Assembly (NCBI GenBank): GCA_038373865.1
Contig: JAXGGA010001658.1
Location: forward strand, 1-64,000
Length of the DNA: 64,000 bases
Direction of reading: 5' to 3'
Source: Uloborus plumipes
Lineage: Eukaryota; Arthropoda; Arachnida; Araneae; Uloboridae
A program made the translations under genes and the position numbers. Numbering within the stretch: the first letter of the stretch is position 1; the number at the start of each line of letters is the position of its first letter. Below are positions 22,630 through 34,113 of this stretch, one piece after another. The notes under the pieces are model-generated. The model did not search any database and had not been told where the DNA came from. It saw only the letters and a list, made by a program, of their open reading frames with translations.

Positions 22630-24266
22630 TACATTCAACGAAATTCTTTAAACCAGTATTTATGAGTTTTATGTTTCTAAGTAAATGTGCATTTCCAGGA
22701 ATAAATGAAGTATTTTTACTTCTGAATACATTAATTTTCTAATTTCACAATAGAAAAATATTTTACCACACCAGTATTTGAAAATTACCCCCCCACCCCT
22801 CCAACCGAAGAAAAAAACTATGCTACACCCAAACCTGTTTTTAGGTTTTTTTATTTTTTTATGTTCCTATGCATTGCCCAATAGCAACTTTTACTGCATA
22901 AAAAACTGTTCGCTTCAAAAATACTTCAATATAAAAATTAGGTATTCATAAGAAAAACTCGGTGATGACAGGGACACATTTCGTGGTTTCATAAGAAACA
23001 AAAATTGATTCTCGCACCTAAAAAAAAAAGCAAAGAAAAGATACATTACCGCGAAATCTGAGGTTTTGAATTGCTACGAAAAATGAGCTGAAAAAATTCA
23101 TTTGACACCAAATGCGCAACATGCAGCCTTGTAAACGTCGGTGACTTATCTGATTGCTGAGTAACAAACCGAAGAAGTTGGTGCTCAAATAAAAGTGCAC
23201 AAATAAAGTGTCCCTGTCGGCCGGGAGCAGGAAATGTGGACGAAGAAAGAAATGCTGAGGAAAAAGGAGAAGGAAAGAGGGACAGAGTTTGAGTAGAATT
23301 TAGGAGACATGCGAGGTTCTTCATCAAAGGACCTGGGACATAAACGTCACTCTTTTATAAAAGAAGACGACAATCCTACTGCAAGGGGACAGTTAGAAAG
23401 TGTGTTCTGCGAATACATGACATCGGAACCACTAAAAGGGAAAAGACTTGTTAGCCCCAGAATCATTCGGATACTTTGGAGAATTTTCCAATATTTTGTC
23501 TCTTTACTTTCCAAAAGTTAGGTTGTTAACACATAAACTGCTTTCATTCTAAAAAGAGATTGTATTTCTTTCTATATGTTCCCTTAGGTCAGTGACACAA
23601 CTAAACGTTTTCTCCTGGAAAAAGAAAGGTAGTTCATGGCAGTTCTTTTAATTACCATAGTAGTACTTGGAGTATATTACAATATTAATGTTTAAGTTTA
23701 AGAATATTACTTAAGACTTTGGTTTCTGGGGATTTATCCCCTATCCTTCTGATCCCACACCTTTTGTTCCGTTTTTAACACCTATCGTTCTTACAATATA
23801 TCAGCATGAATTATTTTTCAATTATCACTTATTATCATGTTTCGTGATTTCTTCTTATCCGGTATTTCAAACGTATTTTTAAATGCGTGTTCATCGTATT
23901 TATGCATTCATTAGCTTATGAGGTAAAAATATTTCTTGGCAAAGTTTCTGTTATTATCAACGATTTCTTCATATTTAAAAAAAGAAAAAAATCGAATGAC
24001 AATGAATCAACAAATCCACACTTAACGCACCATCACGAACCAGAAAGTCCAAAGCAAGAACTGCAGCAAAACAGAGTAACAACAGTATCAAAACTGGCCG
24101 AGTGCACTAAATAGTGGTGAGATAGAAAGCAGAACCGCGTAAATCAAATGATGTGTTAACTTGGGTAGCATCTTTCTCCTAAGTCATGGAGAAGCTACAA
24201 GCCCTTGAAATCACAGTAATTCTTGCACTAGTTGCAAAGTAGTAACATCGCTTTTTCAAAGCGCTG
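22630..24266. other. Unannotated DNA
   Basis: The 23200-23480 portion is less AT-rich and carries overlapping open frames on both strands (minus 23046-23327, plus 23309-23521), none with a recognisable domain. A weak inverted match of GACAGGGACAC (22971) and GTGTCCCTGTC (23207) could be a MITE remnant. Confidence 0.35.
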
Positions 24267-24268
24267 TA

Positions 24269-26380
24269 GGGGAAGACCGCTTATATTGGACCACTGCTTA
24301 AATTGGACTTCGGGCTTAAAATCTAGTACAGAGCTCTATACTACACTTTGACGGTAGATACATGAAGTTGTAGGAATAAAATCAATGTGTATGAAGTTTC
24401 ACCAGTCTTCGAACTGCATAGCGTGAGTTACGGCATGATTTATGTTGGAAACGTGTAAAATCTTATTTTGCGGACTTGTACTTAGTAAGATAGTACTAAA
24501 ACTTGTAAACTAAGGTAAACTGCTGTTACAGCATGACAATCTTTGTTTAATAAGGATCACATCTATGTATTTACATGCGCGATTGCGATAATTTTTGACA
24601 GAGAAATAAGCTGAAGAATAAAAAATGGCATGTTTTCCTTTATTGGACCGAAAAAATTTTCCTATATTGGACCAGTGGTCCGATTTAAGGATATGATTTT
24701 AATCAAGACTTTTGATTAATTGTAACATTAAATAATTGACTCATCTGATTTAATAGCGTAGTTATTTCCATCAAGTTATTTTAAGCATACTTTAACCCCT
24801 ATTCACGATATTCATTTTTTTATCAAGCACATTTTCTAGAAGCTGCAAATTCTTGAAATATTTGTTTTTTTTTTTCTCTTTTTCCATTAAGTTGCAGTTT
24901 CAGGTTGTTAAACATAGCTATTAATTTAAATAAAATTTGTGCTGGTTTACCGAGGAAAAAAAAATAAATTCTTCGATTTGTTCGAAAAGATTTTAAAAAG
25001 AAACAATTAATATGCTACTAAAATGTTCAATATAGATGAAACCGGTCTTTTCACAGTCCAAATGCCCTAAATATATTGACGTATAAAGGTAAACACCAGT
25101 TTGGAGCACTAATGTGTGGTGAACTTGTTAGAAACACACTTGCTATTTGCTGCATGAGTGCAACATAATTGCTACACCCCCCTCCCTCCCCATGCATATT
25201 TTCAAAATAATACGTTCCATGTATGTGCTTGTCATAAAAGCACCCCATGGTGAGCAATATGCTTGTTCAAAAAAAGGTTGGATCACAAACGATAATTCAC
25301 ACGATTGATACAATATTTCATCAAAACCGTTAAACCAAGGGCACAGATGTAATAAACTTGGTTAACGAGAGCGATACAATAATGCTTTCTCTTTAAGCAC
25401 ACCATGCAAGATGTTATCTTTTTTCAGCCTTTGTCTACATATTTTAATCGAGCGTGTGATACATGGATGCGAGAACATCCAATGAGATCCATTACCCAAT
25501 ATCGAATAGAAGAATTGTTTGGTAACTCTTATGGATAAACCTCAATCAAGGCTATGGCAAATGCAGTGAGTTGATTCTAAAGAACAGGAATTTGTCCTGT
25601 TAATTGACATGTGTTTAGCGGCATTGACTTGGCTGGAGCAGAGTTCGAGGTAAGTAGTCCACATAAAACTATTCAAAGTTAGCAGGCTACATGTTCGGTG
25701 CAAGTTGTATACTGTTGCACACCATGTACAAGAACTAGCTACGACTTAAATTAGTACAAGCTGTGCATAATCAGCGTATAGTTCTCATCAAAGCATGATC
25801 GTCAACTTCAACTATGATTTTACAAAGGCTCACATATCAATTTACCCAAAAAATAGAAATAACAAAAAGGAAGGCTATCTCAGCAATCATCCTAACACCG
25901 TATGAGAGAAGCATAGCACAGAAAAAGTCACACAAGAATAAGCAAGAAACTGCACGAAACAGTTGTTATTGCAATATTTGTCATAGAGATAAAGCGCAAA
26001 ACATGATTAAATGCATGAAATGCCATCGGTGAATGTATCAACACTGCCTAAATGAGACCGAAGCAAAAGAAATTCTATTGCAAATCCTGGAAAAAAGATG
26101 TATAGTTCAAATATAAATTATTCTATGATTTCCTGGTACGGTCCCATTTAGGAAGCGTATGGTTCAATATAGGCGCATATATTCCTAAATTGAACTTTTG
26201 CAACTTTTTGTAAGATAATTTTTTAAAAAATAATTTCAATATTTTTAGAAAATATAAGCTTCTAGGGCGGTTCCTGATTAAATTTAGCTCTCGATGCCCT
26301 ATTTTGTATTTTTGTTTTGCTTCACATTGAGCAACACATGCCTCCTGTTCTTAGGGGGTCCAATATAGGCGGTCTTCCCC
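24269..26380 (+). mobile_element. pogo-like transposon, family with TATATTGGACC motif
   Basis: TA-flanked 2112-bp element with ends GGGGAAGACCGCTTATATTG and, reverse-complemented, GGGGAAGACCGCCTATATTG. The motif TATTGGACC (or GGTCCAATA) is repeated just inside both ends (near 24281, 24643, 24664 and 26357, with variants). The interior holds the decayed end of a pogo-type transposase. Confidence 0.85.
25404..26075 (+). pseudogene. pogo-like (DDE_1) transposase C-terminal remnant with zinc finger
   Basis: From 25404 one frame reads through FFQPLSTYFNRACDTWMREH, then RSITQYRIEELFG, then IKAMANAVS, RTGICPVN and HVFSGIDL, interrupted by four in-frame stops. The order QPL-D/S...F...W...I...A..GF..TGI.P.N...F is the hallmark of the C-terminal part of pogo/Tigger-type DDE_1 transposases. 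Further on, in the 25814-26032 frame, CNIC...IKCMKCHR followed by MYQHC resembles a PHD-type C-terminal zinc finger. Its expected Trp codon is TGA at 26030-26032, consistent with TGG to TGA. The upstream transposase parts, including the catalytic Asp pair, are missing or unrecognisable, so the copy is dead. Confidence 0.8.
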
Positions 26381-26863
26381 TACTGCAATGTTTGTACTAC
26401 TAATATAATAATAGAAATTATTCTAAAAGACGGGTAAATATTTAAAAAAAAAACTGACTGTCAAAAATGCGAGGTTTTCATAACGATTCCTGAAGATCTA
26501 AAAGTTAAATATTAGCTTGAATGCATTTTTTATTTAGGGTAACCTTAAGTAGACCATTTTTGCTCTTAAATTATTCATATTTGCTTCACAAATAATTTAT
26601 GATTTATTTTTATATAAAATCATCGTTTTGACTAAGAAACTTAAAACTTCAAGGTAATGCCGTAACATCTAAATACTTTTTAATTTCACAATAAAAATTC
26701 TTGGTAGTTATGTGAATATATTGACAACTTTTCATCAACTTGAAATTTTGAATTTCTGAAAAAACAATCGTGATACGTCCTAGTATACAGCGATAAAAGA
26801 CATATAAAATGATTCATAATAAGTACGTTAAGAAACCTAGAATATCCAATCCATATACATACA

Positions 26864-26882
26864 CAGAGAGAGAGAGAGAGAA
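26864..26882. repeat. (GA)n microsatellite
   Basis: About nine GA units after ACATACACA. Confidence 0.9.
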
Positions 26883-27615
26883 GAGATCGACACATATAGA
26901 TACAGATATATTTTGACCTTTAAATGAAAAAGCTTTACTTGTGCTGTTGAATCTGAAAACAGTCAGATGTCAGATGTCTTACAAAATTGCTGAAAAGATA
27001 ATTTTGAAACCTGCAGTTGGAGTAATTGGGAAGCTGGAAAGTAATGTGTTTTTTTATAAACAAACATATGTTTAATATTTACTTTTAACTCTAGTCAATG
27101 ATTGCCATAGTTTGCTATTTAAAATGAAAATTTTAGAGCTTAGACGGATAAAATTCAATTAGTTTTGGAGTAAAATATTTGGAGATGAAACTTTGGATGT
27201 TGGCCAAATTTTCAAGTGTTATCACATTGCAATTGAAATAAAAATAAATAAATGTTGCAATATTGGAAAAGTCTGGTAATTGACGTAACTCACAATAATC
27301 TCTTATTTTTTTCCTGGTTTCGTCTTAAGAATTTTAGTAACGGATAGTCTTATTTCATAACAATACCTTTTCTGCTAACATTCGCTTAAGTTTTTATTCG
27401 CCCGTCAATTCACCACGTGATTTATTAAATTTTGACCACTTTGTATGAAGCCAGAAACTTAAAAATGTGGCAAATATACAGGTCCGCAAATTTTACTCCA
27501 TAAATATTTCATTTTTAATAATCTGGAAGTAATCGTACAATAGATAACAAAATACTGAAGCTTAATAAGGATAACTAATTAAAACTGAACTTTTTTATTT
27601 ATTCATTCACTCATT

Positions 27616-27640
27616 AATATTATTATTATTATTATTATTT
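27616..27640. repeat. (ATT)n microsatellite
   Basis: About eight ATT units. Confidence 0.9.
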
Positions 27641-28442
27641 TTGAAAGCCAGATAAATTTTGCCAGATAAATTTTGTTAATACTTTTTCCAATAACACTGA
27701 TGAAAAAAAAATGGAGTTTTTTCACAATTTTGTTCGCATATTTTTTAAGGAATTCATTAACTTGGAACATAATTGAGTAATTAACACCTTGAATCTTCAT
27801 TGTCAAAGAACAAATGTACATTTATATGATACGAGCGAAAAAATACTGCGTTTGTTAAAAAGATGTGCTTTGGAGCAGCAAGCAAAAGTTTAAGGAAAAA
27901 AACATTAAAATGTTTTAAAATATGAATGAATAAGTAAAATCATACAACAATTATAACAACATGTTTTTTTTTATGTTTTGAAGAATCACCCGACGTCGTT
28001 GGCAACAACTTTAAAAGGAATGTAACATTTTGATGATGAAGACTGTAAGTTACGAGTGGTTTAAGAACATATTTTAAAATACTCCCAGTTATCTCTGAAA
28101 CGGATAAGAAGAGGCTTGCATAGACTTCTGGCCAAGTGGAAAAATCAGGACATAGTTTAACCTTAAAACACTCTTTGAGTTTGAGGAGTGGATAGCAAGA
28201 TTTTTGCGTTGCAAATAAGAGCATTTTGAATGCTATCACAGTTTCAATACGCTAACTTTATAAAACCTATGTTCCATGATGACTGCTTTAAAGGTGAATT
28301 ATGTATTTCAAGTAAATGTTGAAAAAGAACTCAGAGGTCATTATTTCTGAGATTGAACCTTCTTTGAAAAACATTGTTTTTAGACACAGGTCCAAGAGAA
28401 TCACTCAAATTTATTCAACTTTTTTTTTGTTCTGATAAAGTA

Positions 28443-28615
28443 CAGTCGAACCTGCCTATTAAAATATCGGTTAAAAGAATATCCCGCCTAATATAATACA
28501 TTTTCAATGTACCAAACCGTTGTAATGTATTATTTTGATCCCGGATAAATGAATATCCAGTTTATTAGTCTTTTTTTTGTCGCGAAATGGCTATTCCATT
28601 AATCGGGCTCGACTG
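28443..28615. mobile_element. Tigger/pogo-like MITE with CAGTCGA ends
   Basis: TA-flanked, 173 bp. Ends are CAGTCGAACCTGCCTATTAA and, reverse-complemented, CAGTCGAGCCCGATTAATGG. It shares the CAGTCGA start with the MITE at 20449-20616 but the rest differs, so it is a separate subfamily. No coding capacity. Confidence 0.75.
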
Positions 28616-28882
28616 TATTCATTAAATACATTGTACAGTATTTGTACTTTTCCTCAAGATTGTATAATATCAAAGTAAATGTGGATGTCATATTGTAGTA
28701 CATCACAGTACAAGGAGTATTTTTTAAGTAAGTACCATTTTGGTATGAATAAAAAACAGGCAGATATATTTACAATTTTACATTTACAAGAAAGGCGTAA
28801 GTATAAAACAAAATCATGAAAAATCTTTTTTTCTTACTTTAAAGTTAATTTTAATATGTGTTATGTTATTCATATAATAGTA

Positions 28883-30729
28883 GGGGAGAGTTGCCCAAAA
28901 CGGGATAGGCGAGCAAAACGGGATAGTGGACGTTGGAGCTTGACTGGTGGTACTATCTCGCAGGAGATAGGCTAAACTGGTTCCCGACCGTTATGACAGC
29001 ATAATCAGTTAATATCTCAACTCTAGCCACGTAAATCACAAAGAAATATTTTTTCAAAGTTTTCAAATGATATTTTTACTTATTTTTTACTTTTTTCGAC
29101 TGCAGAACAACTAGAATTGTGGTTCTCCGTAATTCGGAACAATTCCGGTTAGAACTGTATTTTGTTTATAGCTCTTTTAGCAACAATTTCATGTACTTAA
29201 ATATTGCTAGTGAGTGACGGTTCCGGGGACAGCCCTTTATGTTGTCAAAAGCATCATGGTCGGGCAAAACGGGACACTTTTAGGGTGCCCAAAACGGGAT
29301 ACAATTTTGATGTGTCCCGTTTTACCCGACGATTTGCATTAATGTTTTTTCAATGTGTTTAAGTAGCACGAAGCGAGCTAGAGGTTCGCAAGTGGATGTT
29401 CAACCATCCTGACAAAAGGATTACTATCTACGAAGCAGGAAATATGTTCAATGCAGCATTTTAACGAGCAGCTCTTGTCGAAACTGCTGTGAATGGGTTC
29501 ACGAAAACAGGCATTTTCCCTTATAACCCCAGATGTATTTTCCTGAATATCTCTTCGCTTCCTCTCTTCTAACAGATCACCCATTGCTGGATGCTCAGAA
29601 CATGACGTCCTAACACCCATTAAATCTGCAACAAAATGAGATCAGATCCGAAGGATCTTCAAATTCAGTCATAGCATCTAAGAGTTTGCTGTCATCACAA
29701 CCACTAGAGACAGTGTTAAAAGAATCACTTAGTGCAACGATAATACTAGCACAAATATAGGCCTTATCCAACCGTTTACTTCAACAGGAGTCAAAGGACC
29801 CTGACTATACTGTCGCCCTTCACTGCCATTTTATATATCACCCAAAGAAATTCTACCTCCACCACGAGTGATTGGACCAAGACCTCAAAATAAACACGAT
29901 AATAGAAGAGGGAAAACAGCATTTATAACAAGAAGCTCATATAAACTTGAGTTGGAAGAAGAATGAGGAAAAAAAAAAAAAAAAACGAGAAAGAACTTAA
30001 AAGCTGAAAAAAAAGGTGTGCCAAAACAAGTTTCTTGAATGTTCCGAAAACAAAAAATGAGGCGTAAAAGAAAACCAGGTGGAAATGCAAAACAGGTATA
30101 TAAATTTTAAAAATGTTGCTCTGAGCCTGAAAAAACCCCACAAACATCATTTGCAAAAATGGAAGAAAATGGACGTAACATGAAAAAAAAAACCGAAAAA
30201 AAATCATCAGTTAGCCAAGGTTGGACGTCGTCGTCTTCAGAAGATGAAACTGAAAAAGATGAAGCATGTATTTTCTGCAACGCTCTGTATCTTGAATCGA
30301 AATCTGGAGAAGGAAGCTGGATACAATGCTCGAGCTGCCAGGGATGGGCCCACGAAACTTATTCTAAAGCAGACGAAGAAGACGACACATTTTTATGAGA
30401 TTTCTGTGTTATGTAATTTTCCAACTTTACAATTACGTAGCCTATTTTTGGTCTAAAAACGAAATCAAAAGTAAAATCAGTACAAAATAATAACATACAA
30501 TTCCCTATCCCGTTTTGCCCACCCTTGGTCGGGTAAAACGGGATTGTATAAGACTTTTTGAAACCAGTATTTTTCACATAAATAATATCGAACAAATATG
30601 GCAAAGGTATTTTTAGTAATGTAAAAGGTGTATACTTTTAAATGGCGTCTAACTTTGGAATATACCTTGTATACAGTAAGAAATAAATCGAGGAATAGGT
30701 TAGCTATCCCGTTTTGGGGTACTTTCCCC
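28883..30729 (+). mobile_element. pogo-like transposon, family with AAAACGGGATA motif
   Basis: TA-flanked 1847-bp element with ends GGGGAGAGTTGCCCAAAACG and, reverse-complemented, GGGGAAAGTACCCCAAAACG. Eight copies of AAAACGGGA(T/C) or its complement are grouped within about 440 bp of the left end and 230 bp of the right end. The interior contains transposase C-terminal remnants and a zinc-finger frame. Confidence 0.85.
29381..30400 (+). pseudogene. pogo-like transposase remnant with PHD-like C-terminal finger
   Basis: At 29381 the frame reads EVRKWMFNHPDKRITIYEAG, then NMFNAA. After a frameshift in the T run at about 29458-29466 it continues LVETAVNGFTKTGIFPYNP. This is the conserved C-terminal part of pogo-type DDE_1 transposases. 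Downstream, 30159-30398 encodes a Ser/Glu/Lys-rich linker and then CIFC...WIQCSSCQGWAHE, ending DDTFL-stop-DFC. Comparison with the element at 34114 (YDDICDFCK) shows that the stop (TGA, 30396-30398) replaces a Cys of the final CxxC pair. The Cys expected after WAHE is also absent. The catalytic domain proper is deleted, so only a transposase carrying the same DNA-binding domain elsewhere could mobilise this copy. Confidence 0.8.
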
Positions 30730-30843
30730 TACATTTCTCAATTGTACCAAGTTTTAAAATGTTATTTTAAGCAGAGAATATATTCTGATAGAGTGGGGTA
30801 GATTACCTGACTGTCAGGGAAATTAACCTCAAAGAGACAATTT

Positions 30844-31011
30844 CAGGGACGTCATTTCAAGTTTTTCCAGGGGGGGGGGGGCAAAGGGTAAAAACACAAT
30901 ACAATTTCACCAGAAAACAACAGAAACCACGCCCACTTATATCAAATACATTGATTTCTCAAAGTCAGGGGGTCAAATGACCCCCCTGCCCCCCCCTAAA
31001 TGACGGGCCTG
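30844..31011. mobile_element. G-rich MITE, copy B (inverted relative to copy A)
   Basis: Starts CAGGGACGTCATTTCAAG and ends TAAATGACGGGCCTG. The interior contains CCACGCCCACTTATATCAAA, ATTGATTTCTCAAAGTCAGG and a G/C run at each end. It is the reverse complement of the copy at 8697-8863. Confidence 0.85.
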
Positions 31012-31870
31012 GACAATTTGGTTTTTTTAATAATGAATAATTGTTTTGGTATTTGTTAGTGCTGATAGATTTGATACAGCATCTAGACCTACATTAAGAA
31101 AAGTATTAGTCATTATTTTAAATTTTTCAACAAAACAGTAATTTTTATAAATGTTTCCGCTTATGTGGAGCGTTGTTCCGCTATTTGTTATAACGACAAC
31201 CACTGCAAAACTGTTTGCTAGGGTACGTAAAACTTTTTTTTATTGCAAATATTTGAGCTTTGCTTTTCTGTACTGCTCAATTCATTCAGATTTGTCTATG
31301 GAAAGATATGCATTGTTTTCAAAATTCAAAAATAAAGACTTGTTCTGCCGTACTTAGTGTTATTCAAGTTCAAAGCTGTATTAAATCTTCTGACTCATAA
31401 TACAATTGCATCTATTCAAAGTCATTTTCTCCAACTTTTGCCAAAAAAAAAATCTGTCATTGAATCTAACAACAAAAACTAAGCGCAAGAGTAAACAGAA
31501 AAACTTTAGTCCACTTAAAAAACACTTAAGTGGCAATGGAAACGTTTGATCGATTAAATTGCAGAAACTATGTAATTTTTATTAAGTAGATAATTAATAT
31601 AATACGGCAGATTAGTTATTTTGTTTGTAATATTTTTAGGAAAGATCAGTCTTTGAAAATTTAAAAGATATATTACATATAGCTGACTTGACTAGTCCTA
31701 ACATTTTGCAAAGATGTTTTCGAAACATTTAACTAAAAATGAAAATATATCTTTTTACATTTAGAAAATGATGCAAAATAAAATATACATTTTGTATAAT
31801 TTGCTGATGCAATTAAATTTAAGAAGTAAGCAGTGGCCTTAAAAAATAAGAGTTATGCTTATTAAGCATT
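31012..31870. other. Unannotated DNA; possible signal-peptide exon at 31151
   Basis: At 31151 an ATG opens a frame whose first residues (MFPLMWSVVPLFVITTTTA) resemble a secretory signal sequence. The codons for KLFAR are followed by a donor-like GGGTACGTAAA at about 31220. The full 68-codon frame has no recognised domain. I rate coding potential as low. The rest holds nothing recognised. Confidence 0.25.
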
Positions 31871-31877
31871 TTGTCCA

Positions 31878-32288
31878 CACTGCAAAAAAAATAGGCTGTT
31901 GTTCTTACAGTATAATACTGGGAGCAGAGGTCCAGTTTGAAATTGTTATGTCTCATTAATAAACTGTAGAATTAGCTATTTTACAAGTAATCACTGTAAA
32001 ACTAGCAATTTTACAGTTTATAGCTGTAAAATTAGCAACTTTACCACAAAATTAGCTGTATTATACTGTAAAAACAACGGTATAATACTGGCGGCAGAGG
32101 TTCCAGTTGAAAATTGTAAAACGCACAGCAATAAACTGTGAAGCTAGCAGTTTTATGGTTTATTACAGTAAACTAGCCATATTACAGTCAATTACTGTAA
32201 AATTAGCAATTTTGCAGTTTATTCCTTTGAAATTACTGTAAAACTAGCTGTATTATACTGTAAAAACAAAATCTATTTTTTTACAGTG
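31878..32288. mobile_element. Palindromic-unit foldback MITE, copy 3
   Basis: Starts CACTGCAAAAAAAATAGGCT and ends CTATTTTTTTACAGTG, flanked by CA rather than TA. The interior repeats ACTGTAAAA and TTTTACAGT many times and contains the GCAGAGGT(T)CCAGTT spacer twice, so it may consist of two fused subunits. Confidence 0.85.
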
Positions 32289-32289
32289 C

Positions 32290-33045
32290 ATGCACCCTTA
32301 CTCTGTAGGAAATGTCATACACTATTGCAGATGCACTGATGCGAAACGCGACCTATAAGTAAATTGCTGAAATTCCTATAGGAATCCTCATGTAGAGATA
32401 CCGCTCAGACAGTCTAATCGAGAAAAATGAGAAAATATGTAAAATGAAAGAACGCTCTATTTTATATCTTTATTTTCTGATAGAGTCCTACATAAGTACA
32501 TACTATAGAAAAGACATAACCTAACTTTCATAACCCCCGAGATGTAAAACCATACAGAGGGAAGAAAAAGCCTAAAATAGACCCTCCATTCGTATGAATT
32601 AAGAATGGTATTTAGGTTTTCTCCCTTCATTTCTCCTCTTTTATGAGCTCTATCCGATGAAAAGAAGATAATAATTTTTGCGAATACCTTAAACATAGAG
32701 AAATGTTGCTTCTATTTATGAGTCCGAAATAGAAACATTGTCTGACCTTTCTTATAAACTTCTGAAAGTATAATCCTTTAAGGCTCTGAGTAATTCTTTA
32801 ATGCGTTGAAAACTATCTGCATTTTAAGCTTCTGAACTTAAGAAACTACTGAGCAACGATGACATTGATAATGAGTAAGGAAACGGAAAAATGTTAAAAT
32901 TTATCTAAAATGAAAACATCAGCGATTGATCTTGATAACTTTTGCTCCATATTTAAATGTTTTACATATAATATGAAATGTACTGGTTTTGGAATAAGAC
33001 TATACATGTATATGATAGTTTTACATGTTCGTACGTAATAAATAT
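32290..33045. other. Unannotated DNA between two foldback MITEs
   Basis: No gene recognised; minus-strand frame 32457-32696 lacks any known domain. Confidence 0.4.
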
Positions 33046-33047
33046 AC

Positions 33048-33400
33048 CACAGAAAATGAACTGTTGTTTTTACAGTATAATACTGGTAGCCGAGGTTCCA
33101 ATTTAAAACTGTAAAATGCACAGAAATTAACTGTAAAACTAGCAATTTTACAGTTTATTACTGTAAAGTTAGAAATTTTGCAGTTTATTGCCGTAAAATT
33201 TAGCAGTCTTATACTGTACAAACAGCAGTATAATACTGACAGCACAGGTTCCAGTTTAAAACTGTAAAATGCACGGTGATAAACTGTGAAATTAGCAATT
33301 TTACAGTTTAGTACTGTAAAAGTAGAAATTTTAGTTTAGTACTGTAAAGTTAGTAATTTTTAGTTATTAAAAAAGTAGCTGTATTTATATTGTAGTTCTG
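33048..33400. mobile_element. Palindromic-unit foldback MITE, copy 4 (decayed right end)
   Basis: Starts CACAGAAAATGAACTGTTG. It carries the TGTTGTTTTTACAGTATAAT inner start and TTCCAGTTTAAAACTGTAAA spacer. The right end is degraded: ACTGTAAAAACAAC is replaced by a diverged TTGTAGTTCTGTTGTAAG. The minus-strand frames here are made by the repeat. Confidence 0.75.
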
Positions 33401-33401
33401 T

Positions 33402-34110
33402 TGTAAGCTACTACAATCCTTATTTAGCAGTTTAAAGTAGTTGGATTTGAAGGGCACTCAAGATAATTTGTAAATGGACCATAGTGTTTTATTTGACAGA
33501 TTTTTTGAAGAGTCCAATAGAGTAGGAGAATGTGAGGCAAATTGAAATCGTGATTTATTTTTAAAGAATGCAGCTCCATTTATTTAACAATATTTTAACT
33601 ATGCTCTTAAATATATTCTTGTTAAACAATAGTTGTTTTAAAGGTTAAGGTATAGCATTATTCAAATGATTTTCAAAAGTTGTCGCAAATTTAATGATTT
33701 ATGATATTTTTTATTATAAAATTATAAAGTTTTTGTAATTAGAAATGCAAATATCCGTTTAAATCCGCTGATATTCAGTGCAGAAAGTATTCAATTAATA
33801 CTAGCTATGTTTTGATTTTAAACATTTAATACAATTGTTCAAGTACTCGCTAGTTAAAGTACATGGGGTAAGTGAAATAGTCCGTTTTGTTTACTTAGTA
33901 ATGCATTTATTATGCCAATGATGCTCTTGTATACTAAATAATTCGTGTGCATTATTTCAATTATAAAGGTCGTTATTAATTTTTCCATTCACACTTTCCT
34001 TTATTAATTCACTATTCATTCATTTATACCTATTCATTATTTTTTATATACTAGTTTAGTTACTCGTTTATTGTCTCATTAACTATTTCTTTATTCAATC
34101 ATTCGTTTAT
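33402..34110. other. Unannotated AT-rich DNA
   Basis: Simple ATTCATTTAT-like motifs at about 33990-34100 just left of the next transposon. Nothing else recognised. Confidence 0.4.
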
Positions 34111-34113
34111 TTA

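Larger units (their letters stand above)
26383..28440. other. Unannotated AT-rich DNA with microsatellites
   Basis: Contains (GA)n at 26864-26882 and (ATT)n at 27616-27640. Minus-strand frames such as 27940-28239 (99 codons) have no recognisable domain and are treated as chance. Confidence 0.4.

Noticed and set aside
22967..23219. Inverted GACAGGGACAC / GTGTCCCTGTC pair as a MITE
   Set aside because: Only about 11-14 bp match, no target duplication, and no second copy seen.
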